From: MWAR01 sp036567845
GTDB taxonomy: Bacteria; Muiribacteriota; Ozemobacteria; Ozemobacterales; Ozemobacteraceae
Direction: 5' to 3'
Length of the DNA stretch: 5,902 nt
Assembly: GCA_036567845.1 (NCBI GenBank)
Contig: DATCTT010000078.1
Coordinates: forward strand, 1-5,902
In this document: in pieces, positions 1 through 5,039 of the stretch
How the letters are laid out: every line of letters starts with the position of its first letter
Position numbering within the stretch: position 1 is the first letter of the stretch
The notes under the pieces: generated by a model
What the model was told of the DNA's origin: nothing
The model's database searches: none
The model's input: the letters and a program-made list of their open reading frames with translations, nothing else
Position numbers and translations under genes: made by a program

Positions 1-78
1 CAGGTGCACGACCGGCACGGCCACGCCTCCGCGCACGAACCCGTGCGCATACGGGGAATCAAACGGCAATCGGTTCAT
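1..78 (-). CDS. nadE: Glutamine-dependent NAD+ synthetase, N-terminal fragment (gene runs off left edge)
   Basis: Only the first 26 codons are in the window. They start at the ATG at 78-76 and stay open to base 1. The peptide contains SPYAHGFVRGGVAVPVVHL. This resembles the start of long-form NAD+ synthetases, whose N-terminal nitrilase-like amidase domain opens with a Y-x-HGFVRVA-type segment. In that family the amidase domain releases ammonia from glutamine, and a C-terminal synthetase domain uses it to convert deamido-NAD to NAD+. The start lies 5 bp after the stop of the Uma2 gene. A GAGG about 10 nt upstream, inside the end of that gene, could serve as ribosome binding site, so coupled translation is plausible. 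The family call rests on one short motif. The frame, the start and the HGFVR motif are seen directly; the function is inferred. Another nitrilase-superfamily protein is the main alternative. Confidence 0.55.
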   Translation of the reverse strand, partial: MNRLPFDSPYAHGFVRGGVAVPVVHL

Positions 79-83
79 CAGGA

Positions 84-713
84 TCACGCCTCGTAGGGGT
101 TCGGACTCTGGCGAACGACCTTGGGCGGCAACTTGGGGAAAACGTCCGCGAGCCGGATACTCAGCCCCGGCAGGATCGGGGTTTCGAGAACGGCCTGGTC
201 ATCGAGGGGTTCGAATCCCTCGAATGTTCCTGCCGCATTGGCCCGATAGACGTGCATGATCCGGTTGGTCGGATCGATCAGCCAGTATTCTTTTACGCCG
301 TGACGCTCATACAATCGTCGTTTGAGAATATGATCCCTCGAAGCGGTGGAAGGAGATAATATTTCGACGACAATATCCGGTGCGCCGCGCATTCCCCGTT
401 CATCAATTTTTTTCTCATCACAGACGATAACGATATCTGGCTGGACAACAGTCTTCACGTTTTCATCGGCTTCGTTGTCTTTCGGAAGTCGCACGTCGAA
501 CGTTGCATGAAAAACCTTGCAAGGCTTCTCCTGCAAAAATGTCCATAGGAGGCCGAACAGATTGCCGGAAACCACCTGATGAAGAGTGGTGGGGGCTGGA
601 GTCATGTTGAAGGGCTCGCCGTCGATGATTTCCCAGCGCTTGTCTTCGGGCCAATTGAGATAATCCCCATATGTATAGGTTGTTATACTGTTTGCTCGAT
701 TGGGATTGGGCAT
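84..713 (-). CDS. Uma2-family PD-(D/E)XK-fold protein (putative endonuclease)
   Basis: This 209-residue protein has a normal length for the Uma2 family (formerly DUF820). Family landmarks occur in order: TYTYGDYLNWPEDKRWEIIDGE (split here as TYTYGDYLNW, residues 11-20, and PEDKRWEIIDGE, 22-33), FDVRLP (72-77), VVQPDIVIVCD (89-99), GAPDIVVEILSPST (110-123), LKRRLYERHGVKEYWLIDP (130-148) and a hydrophobic LPGLSIRLADVF near the end. The acidic residues of IIDGE, D93 in QPDI and E117 in VEILS, with a Lys near 131, fit the restriction-endonuclease-like core. The biological role of Uma2 proteins is not established; they are often multicopy and mobile in some lineages. The frame is open upstream to 1130, but that stretch runs antisense through the reductase gene. 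The ATG at 713 has a GGAGA 7 nt upstream and begins family-like sequence. By hand count 361-540 is about 47% G+C against about 68% in fliI, which suggests recent acquisition. The family call is secure; the activity is not. Confidence 0.9.
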   Translation of the reverse strand: MPNPNRANSITTYTYGDYLNWPEDKRWEIIDGEPFNMTPAPTTLHQVVSGNLFGLLWTFLQEKPCKVFHATFDVRLPKDNEADENVKTVVQPDIVIVCDEKKIDERGMRGAPDIVVEILSPSTASRDHILKRRLYERHGVKEYWLIDPTNRIMHVYRANAAGTFEGFEPLDDQAVLETPILPGLSIRLADVFPKLPPKVVRQSPNPYEA

Positions 714-720
714 GGTGTGT

Positions 721-725
721 TCTCC
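721..725 (-). promoter_or_regulatory. Ribosome binding site setting the Uma2 gene start
   Basis: On the minus strand GGAGA lies 7 nt before the ATG at 713. It decides the start of a frame that is otherwise open a further 139 codons upstream, into sequence antisense to the reductase gene. Confidence 0.6.
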
Positions 726-802
726 GTTGCTGGCGGGTCGGGTCCGGCTGGACTGCGCCATCCGGGCGCCGCCGGCCCCCTTCCCGCCTCGTGAGGGGCG
801 GC

Positions 803-1423
803 TCAGAGGGGCAGTTCCTCGATCCGCTTGATGGCGGCCTGGAGCTTTTGACGCTGGCCTTCTTCTCCGGTATCCATTGGCTCGGCCGTGATCACGGTCA
901 CATCGGCGATGCCGATGAACCCAAGGAGGTGTTTGATGTAGGGGGTCACGAAGTCGACGCTCTTCAGCGGGCTCGACTCGGAGTAGTCGTTGCCGCGCGT
1001 CGAGAGGAGGAAGGCCTTTTTCCCGCGGCACATGCCGACCGGGCCGATATCGGTGTACCGGAACAGATACCGCGGCTGGCAGATCACGTCGAAATACTGC
1101 TTCAGCTTGTAGGGAATGCCGAAGTTCCACATCGGAACGCTCAGCAGAATGCCATCTGCCGCGACGAACCGGTTCACCTGGTTTTCGATCGTCTTCCAGA
1201 CAGGCTTCATCTCGGGCGGAATCGAACGGCCGGCCATCAGCAGATACTTGCCGCCGACCCCTTCCCCGGCGAGCTCGGGAAGCGCCTCGCGGTAGAGGTC
1301 GAGCTCATCGACGATGCCGTGGGGGCAGGAGCGGGCGTATTTCTCGAGAAACACGCGGGCCAGCGCCAGCGTGCGCGATGCCTCGCCGCGCGGTGATGCG
1401 ATGATGTGCAGCAGTCTGTTCAT
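803..1423 (-). CDS. azoR: FMN-dependent NADH:quinone oxidoreductase / azoreductase (AzoR family)
   Basis: This 206-residue flavodoxin-fold protein is the usual length for AzoR (about 200). Family members use FMN and NAD(P)H for two-electron reduction of quinones and azo compounds in the cytosol, protecting against electrophilic quinones. The N-terminus LLHIIASPRGEASRT (4-18) is the first beta-strand and the FMN-phosphate loop. SVPMWNFGIPYKLKQYFD (95-112) is the signature segment that contacts the flavin. FRYTDIGPVG (121-130) and the KKAFLLSTRGNDY stretch (135-147) are also typical of AzoR. A strong AGGAG lies 7 nt before the ATG at 1423. The gene is 207 bp downstream of the flagellar operon and 89 bp upstream of the Uma2 gene, so it probably has its own promoter and no link to motility. 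The substrate cannot be read from sequence, so the symbol denotes the family. Confidence 0.9.
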   Translation of the reverse strand: MNRLLHIIASPRGEASRTLALARVFLEKYARSCPHGIVDELDLYREALPELAGEGVGGKYLLMAGRSIPPEMKPVWKTIENQVNRFVAADGILLSVPMWNFGIPYKLKQYFDVICQPRYLFRYTDIGPVGMCRGKKAFLLSTRGNDYSESSPLKSVDFVTPYIKHLLGFIGIADVTVITAEPMDTGEEGQRQKLQAAIKRIEELPL

Positions 1424-1430
1424 GTATTCT

Positions 1431-1435
1431 CTCCT
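1431..1435 (-). promoter_or_regulatory. Ribosome binding site of the azoreductase-like gene
   Basis: On the minus strand a purine-rich GAGAGGAG ends with AGGAG 7 nt before the ATG at 1423. This is a near-ideal Shine-Dalgarno sequence and it supports the chosen start. Confidence 0.7.
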
Positions 1436-1472
1436 CTCAAAACCCGATTTTCAAATGGGAACATCGGTTCAC

Positions 1473-1496
1473 CACAGAGTCACAGAGGCACAGAGA
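1473..1496. repeat. Intergenic tandem repeat, three 8-bp units CACAGAGN
   Basis: Three consecutive units, CACAGAGT, CACAGAGG and CACAGAGA, differ only at the eighth base. On the minus strand they read as CTCTGTG units. The tract sits in the 207-bp gap between the MotE/YlxF-like gene and the reductase gene, and would fall in the reductase 5' untranslated region if transcription starts upstream of it. From memory, similar CACAGAG-rich intergenic tracts occur in many environmental bacterial genomes and yield spurious peptides when translated; I could not check this. No inverted repeats or target duplications were seen around it. Confidence 0.75.
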
Positions 1497-1504
1497 CTGG
1501 GCAA

Positions 1505-1534
1505 ATGATACACCACAAGGAGACTTCGTTGAAA
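1505..1534 (-). promoter_or_regulatory. Possible sigma-70-type promoter for the azoreductase-like gene
   Basis: On the minus strand TTTCAA (1534-1529) and TATCAT (1510-1505) are separated by 18 bp. They lie about 80 bp before the reductase start, in the A+T-richer intergenic region. Each box matches the consensus only partly, and such matches arise by chance, so this is a weak candidate. Confidence 0.22.
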
Positions 1535-1566
1535 TAACCCTCAGTTTCGAGAACGCATCAGCATTT

Positions 1567-1584
1567 CATCTGCGCCATCTGCGG
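1567..1584. repeat. Direct repeat pair CATCTGCGC / CATCTGCGG
   Basis: Two adjacent 9-bp units share CATCTGCG and differ only at the last base. They lie in the same intergenic gap as the CACAGAGN tract, about 70 bp away. No function can be assigned. Two copies of a 9-bp word is weak evidence on its own; the interest lies in its nearness to the other repeat. Confidence 0.5.
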
Positions 1585-1630
1585 ATCGGCTCTCTTCACG
1601 AAGCCATTGTGGTGATCCTTCGCCCCTGCG

Positions 1631-2617
1631 TCAGCGCAGGTTGGCCTGGGTGGTGGCGATGAGGTTCTGGAGGCTCTGCGGAATGTAGCTACGGTCGGCG
1701 CTGCCCTGGGGCAGCACGGGCGGGTTCTGCGAGATCTTCATGATCTTGCCGGCCTTTTCGGGGTCCATCGAGGCGAGCACCAGCGACGATTGTTCGGGCG
1801 GGATGCCCTTGAGGATCTGGTAAATCAGCGCGTTGTCCGAGACCTCGTCGAGAATCCGGGCCATCGCGCGCGGGTCCATCGTGGCGGCGATGTCCTGGAC
1901 CGGCTTGAGGCGGTTTTCCTCCTCCATGAACCGGATCATGCTCGACTCAAGGCTGGCTGCCTCGGAGGCGAGCTGGCGGGTGATCAAATCGATCGAATCC
2001 TTCCGGGTGGCGATATCGGCCTTGAGGTCCTCGAGGGCCTTGCGCTCCTTCAACAGTTCCTCCTGCTGCACGCGCAGCTCTTCCTGGCGTTTCCGGAACA
2101 TCTCCTCCTGTGAACGAACGAGGTCGCGGTACGAGGCCTCGAGCGAGTCGGCGCGGCGCTGCAGGTCGATGCTGCCCGACCCGATGATCTGGTCGTAGCG
2201 CTGCTTCTCGCGCTGCAACAGCTCCTGATACCGCTGCTCGTCGGGCAGCTGGTGGAGCTTCACAAACTCAAAATACGCCGAAACCGGCCATTTCGCCCGC
2301 CAGGCCTCGGGAATGCGATACCGCCACTGGACCAGGTCGAGGAAGTCCAGGGCGAGCGCCGTCATGCCGATCATCCCCAGGAAAACACCGAGCAGGCCGA
2401 GGTAGGCGAGATTTGCCGCCGCGAGGTACAGCTTCGACAGCCGGCCGGGCTTCGCTTCCGCGGCGGGCTCGGCGGTCGGGGCCGTCATCTGCTCCCCGTC
2501 GGACGGGGCGGGAACAGTCGCGGGAACGGGCCTCCCGTCGCGTTTTCCCGTCGACGGGGTTTTCTGCTGCTGCGACGCCTTCGCCTGCTGCGGGGCCGGG
2601 GGTTTGGGGTCTGCCAT
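1631..2617 (-). CDS. Membrane-anchored coiled-coil protein with MgtE_N-like domain (flagellar MotE/YlxF-like)
   Basis: This 328-residue protein has four parts. Residues 1-60 are a Pro/Ala/Gln-rich, low-complexity N-terminus. Residues 63-93 are one strongly hydrophobic membrane segment (YLGLLGVFLGMIGMTALAL within it). Residues 125-240 are charged, Glu/Gln/Arg-rich and heptad-like, almost certainly coiled coil. Residues 237-296 match the MgtE N-terminal/FliG-like helical repeat pattern (MDPRAMARILDEVSDNA, then GIPPEQSSLVLASMDPEKAG). That architecture is typical of MotE, a periplasmic partner of MotC in Sinorhizobium, and of YlxF, encoded after fliJ in Bacillus. It is not an Mg transporter, since the channel part is absent. 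Charge distribution and family precedent suggest the N-terminus is cytoplasmic and the coiled coil and C-terminal domain are outside the membrane. The ATG at 2617 lies 8 bp after the transglycosylase stop, with a GGAG 11 nt upstream. It is the last gene of the operon seen here. The architecture is clear; the exact motor or export role is inferred. Confidence 0.8.
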   Translation of the reverse strand: MADPKPPAPQQAKASQQQKTPSTGKRDGRPVPATVPAPSDGEQMTAPTAEPAAEAKPGRLSKLYLAAANLAYLGLLGVFLGMIGMTALALDFLDLVQWRYRIPEAWRAKWPVSAYFEFVKLHQLPDEQRYQELLQREKQRYDQIIGSGSIDLQRRADSLEASYRDLVRSQEEMFRKRQEELRVQQEELLKERKALEDLKADIATRKDSIDLITRQLASEAASLESSMIRFMEEENRLKPVQDIAATMDPRAMARILDEVSDNALIYQILKGIPPEQSSLVLASMDPEKAGKIMKISQNPPVLPQGSADRSYIPQSLQNLIATTQANLR

Positions 2618-2625
2618 CGTTCAGT

Positions 2626-3252
2626 TCACTCCGTCGCGGTGTCGTCGCCGCTGTCGAGGCCGGACAGCACCTTGCGGACGAACGCCTGGGTCTCGGGATA
2701 CGGCGGGACACCGCCGAACTGGCGCACGGCGCCGGGGCCGGCGTTGTAGGAGGCGAGGGCGAGCCGCAGGTTGCCGCCGTTCTGTTTCAACAGCTGCGAC
2801 AGATACCGGGTGCCGCCCGAGATGTTCTCCTCGGGGTCGAACGGGTTCGTCACGCCCATCTCGCGCGCGGTTTCGGGCATGAGCTGCATCAGGCCCATCG
2901 CGCCCTTGTCGCTGACGCTCCGGTCGTTATAGCCCGACTCGACGGCGATCACCTGCCGCACGAGCCCCGCATCGATTCCATACTTGGCCGCATATTTATC
3001 GATCAGCGGCAGATACTGCTCGGGATCCTTCGCTCCGCCCGGAGCCGCAGCAACACCGACGGGACTCGCGGCGATGGTCTTCATCGGCTTCCCGGCCGTC
3101 GGATTGGCGGCGGCCAGGCCGGCCTGACGGGCCTCGGTCAGGGCCGCGTCGAACTCGCTCTTCTCGCGCCGGGCCCGCCGGTGGGACATGCCCCGGAACG
3201 AGCCGTTCAGCTCATCGATCCGTTCGAAGATCCTGCGCATGCTATCAAGCAT
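2626..3252 (-). CDS. SLT-domain lytic transglycosylase in the flagellar operon
   Basis: This 208-residue protein has a C-terminal lysozyme-like SLT domain, about residues 76-197. Its marks in order are VIAVESGYN with catalytic Glu105, GAMGLMQLMPETA (118-130), NPFDPEENISGGTRYL (136-151), ALASYNAGPGAV (165-176) and PYPETQAFV (184-192). The family cleaves the MurNAc-GlcNAc bond of peptidoglycan to form a 1,6-anhydro product. Here it probably makes room for the flagellar rod, the job done by FlgJ or SltF elsewhere. Residues 1-75 are charged then Ala/Gly/Pro-rich, with no hydrophobic Sec signal or lipobox, so the export route is unclear; the flagellar type III apparatus is a candidate. The ATG at 3252 overlaps the end of fliJ by 8 bp and has GGGAGG 8 nt upstream. 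An ATG at 3240 is a weaker alternative. The enzyme family is certain; the flagellar role rests on position in the operon. Confidence 0.93.
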   Translation of the reverse strand: MLDSMRRIFERIDELNGSFRGMSHRRARREKSEFDAALTEARQAGLAAANPTAGKPMKTIAASPVGVAAAPGGAKDPEQYLPLIDKYAAKYGIDAGLVRQVIAVESGYNDRSVSDKGAMGLMQLMPETAREMGVTNPFDPEENISGGTRYLSQLLKQNGGNLRLALASYNAGPGAVRQFGGVPPYPETQAFVRKVLSGLDSGDDTATE

Positions 3253-3727
3253 CGGTTTTGCCTCCCGTGTCGCCCGCCCCGTCGTCCTCGCCCGGCTTCA
3301 GCCGGCCGAGCCGTGAGGCGAAGTCATCGAGCCGCTTCTGTTCCAGTTTCTGTTCACGTGTCACAAACCGCTTCCGGTCGCGTTCGAGGAGGCGCTCGTA
3401 GGTCTTGCGCACCCGCCGTTTCTCGTTCAGCTCAAGGAGGATCTTCGCCCGCTGTTCGCGCAGCCGGTCCCGCTCCTCCTCGTAAAACGACCGGGAGTTC
3501 ATCAGGCGGGAGAGGAACAACGGATACATCCGCACCTGGTCCATCCGGCCGGCCAGCAGATCGATGGCCTTTGCCTCGAGCGCTTCGCCATATTCTCTGA
3601 TATATTTGTCGATCTGCATTTCAGCTTCGGCGATCTGACCATCCTTCACCGCGAGGCGGGCCTTGACCGCGTCCTCCTCGTGCTGGGCGATCTTCAGAAG
3701 CTGCTGGAACCGGAATTTGAACGCCAT
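3245..3727 (-). CDS. fliJ: Flagellar export protein FliJ
   Basis: This 160-residue, highly charged, almost wholly helical protein is close to the usual FliJ length (about 145-150). It opens with FKFRFQQLLKIAQHEEDAVK (residues 3-22), the typical FliJ N-terminus in which an F-x-F-x-LQ-x-L-L motif leads into the first helix of a two-stranded coiled coil. The return helix is rich in Arg, Glu and Lys (for example LLERDRKRFVTREQKLEQKR, 113-132). The last 20 residues are acidic and Gly-rich and look disordered. In the family FliJ sits in the centre of the FliI hexamer like a rotary-ATPase stalk, contacts FlhA, and helps recycle chaperones. It starts 1 bp after the fliI stop with no strong Shine-Dalgarno, which suggests coupling to fliI translation. 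The family has weak sequence conservation, but the position right after fliI makes the call firm. Confidence 0.92.
   Translation of the reverse strand: MAFKFRFQQLLKIAQHEEDAVKARLAVKDGQIAEAEMQIDKYIREYGEALEAKAIDLLAGRMDQVRMYPLFLSRLMNSRSFYEEERDRLREQRAKILLELNEKRRVRKTYERLLERDRKRFVTREQKLEQKRLDDFASRLGRLKPGEDDGAGDTGGKTDA
3261..3266 (-). promoter_or_regulatory. Ribosome binding site choosing the transglycosylase start
   Basis: GGGAGG on the minus strand, within the end of fliJ, is spaced 8 nt from the ATG at 3252. This favours 3252 over the in-frame ATG at 3240, and so favours the start that overlaps fliJ. Confidence 0.65.
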
Positions 3728-3728
3728 G

Positions 3729-5033
3729 TCACATCATCAGGGCTTCGAGGCCCTTCACGGCGTCTTCATACGTCGTCAGTTCCCGGATTCCCTGTTTCAC
3801 GAACTCCTGGATCTTCGGCAGCTTCGCGATCGCCGTGTCGATCTTGGGGTTCGAGCCGGCCTTGTAGGCGCCGATTCCGATCAGGTCGGCCGACTGCGTG
3901 TAGGTCGAGTAGAGATCCTTCACTTTGCCGGCATTCTCGAACTGCCGCTTGGGCGCGATGTCGGGCATGAGGCGGGAGATGCTGGCGAGGATGTCGACCG
4001 AGGGGTAGATGTTCTGCTGGGCGAGGTCGCGGCTCAGCACCAGGTGGCCGTCGAGAATACCGCGGACGGCGTCGGCGACCGGCTCGTCCATGTCGCCGCC
4101 CTCGACGAGCACGGTGTAGATCGCCGTGATCGAGCCCGTGCGCGCGGTGCCGGCCCGCTCCATCAGCTTGGGCAGCATCGAGAACACCGACGGCGTGTAG
4201 CCGCGCGTGGTCGGCGGCTCCCCGACGGCAAGACCGATCTCGCGCTGGGCCAGGGCGAAGCGGGTGACCGAGTCCATCATCAGCATCACGTCCTTGCCCT
4301 GGTCGCGGAAATACTCGGCGATCGCCGTGGCCGTGAAGGCGGCCTTGACGCGCACGAGAGCGGGCCGGTCAGAGGTGGCGCAGACGACGATCGAGCGGCG
4401 CAGGCCGTCTTCCCCAAGATCTTTTTCGATGAACTCGCGCACCTCGCGGCCTCGTTCGCCGACGAGGCCGATCACGTTCACGTCGGCCTTCGAGTTGCGG
4501 GCGATCATGCCCATCAGGGTGCTTTTGCCGACGCCCGAGCCGGCGAAGATGCCGAGACGCTGGCCCTTGCCGATGGTGAACAGGCCGTCGAGCACCCTGA
4601 CGCCGGTTTCGAGCGGCTCGAGAATGCGCCGCCGCGAGAAGGGGCTGGGTGGGTCGCGCACGATGGGGACGCTTTCCAGACCCGGGGGAAGGGGCTTGTC
4701 GTCGAGCGGTGCGCCGAGTCCGTCGATGAGCCGGCCCATCAGCGCATCCCCGGCCGGGGCCGAGAGGGGCATGCCGGCCGGCACGACCTCGCTGCCCTGC
4801 CGGATGCCGGTCGTGCTGATCAGGGGCATCAGCAGCACGGCACCACGACGAAAGCCGACCACTTCGCAGGGCATGGGGCCGAGGCCGGTGTTGACGTGCA
4901 CGAGGTCGCCCACGGCCGCCTGGGGGCCCGACGCCTCGACGAGCAGCCCGACGACCTGGTTGACGCGGCCGTTCACGCGGACCGTGTCGGTCTCGCCGAT
5001 CACCCGCTCGTATGCGTCGAAGGCGAAGCTCAC
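3729..5033 (-). CDS. fliI: Flagellum-specific ATPase FliI (type III export ATPase)
   Basis: This 434-residue protein is full length for FliI. It is a cytosolic hexameric ATPase related to the F1 beta subunit that releases chaperones from flagellar substrates and helps load them at the export gate. An N-terminal beta-barrel (to about residue 90) precedes the ATPase core. The core shows Walker A AGSGVGKST (164-172), the VGERGREVREF segment with the catalytic Glu193, Walker B VMLMMDSVTRFALAQRE (249-265, Asp254), EPPTTRGYTPSVFSMLPKLMERAG (272-295; key residues only) and the YTVLVEGGDMDEPVADAVRG stretch (306-325). The start is GTG at 5033, with AGGAG 9 nt upstream inside the end of fliH. The next upstream ATG is followed at once by TGA and cannot be used. 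It lies between fliH and fliJ, its structural partners. Nothing in the core looks degraded. A non-flagellar type III ATPase is unlikely given the neighbours. Confidence 0.97.
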   Translation of the reverse strand: MSFAFDAYERVIGETDTVRVNGRVNQVVGLLVEASGPQAAVGDLVHVNTGLGPMPCEVVGFRRGAVLLMPLISTTGIRQGSEVVPAGMPLSAPAGDALMGRLIDGLGAPLDDKPLPPGLESVPIVRDPPSPFSRRRILEPLETGVRVLDGLFTIGKGQRLGIFAGSGVGKSTLMGMIARNSKADVNVIGLVGERGREVREFIEKDLGEDGLRRSIVVCATSDRPALVRVKAAFTATAIAEYFRDQGKDVMLMMDSVTRFALAQREIGLAVGEPPTTRGYTPSVFSMLPKLMERAGTARTGSITAIYTVLVEGGDMDEPVADAVRGILDGHLVLSRDLAQQNIYPSVDILASISRLMPDIAPKRQFENAGKVKDLYSTYTQSADLIGIGAYKAGSNPKIDTAIAKLPKIQEFVKQGIRELTTYEDAVKGLEALMM

Positions 5034-5039
5034 GTCACA

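Noticed and set aside
784..801. Hairpin CCGCC...GGCGG just after the azoreductase-like gene as an intrinsic terminator
   Set aside because: On the transcribed strand the stem is five pairs plus a mismatch, with no U-run after it. The better 7-bp form with a GTGA loop is on the plus strand, where nothing is transcribed.
714..1130. A 139-codon N-terminal extension of the Uma2 protein
   Set aside because: It overlaps the azoreductase-like gene in another frame, is Arg/Pro-rich without family similarity, and the ATG at 713 has a good ribosome binding site.
1424..1630. Insertion sequence or CRISPR-like array in the intergenic region
   Set aside because: The repeat units are 8-9 bp with no spacers, there is no transposase and there are no terminal inverted repeats.
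1631..2617. Annotation as an Mg2+ transporter because of the MgtE_N-like domain
   Set aside because: Only one membrane segment is present, it lies before the domain, and there is no CBS or channel region. The flagellar setting fits MotE/YlxF-like proteins.
2413..3600. A 395-codon plus-strand frame opposite fliJ, the transglycosylase and the MotE/YlxF-like gene
   Set aside because: It has Arg/Gly/Pro-rich antisense composition and covers three well-supported minus-strand genes.
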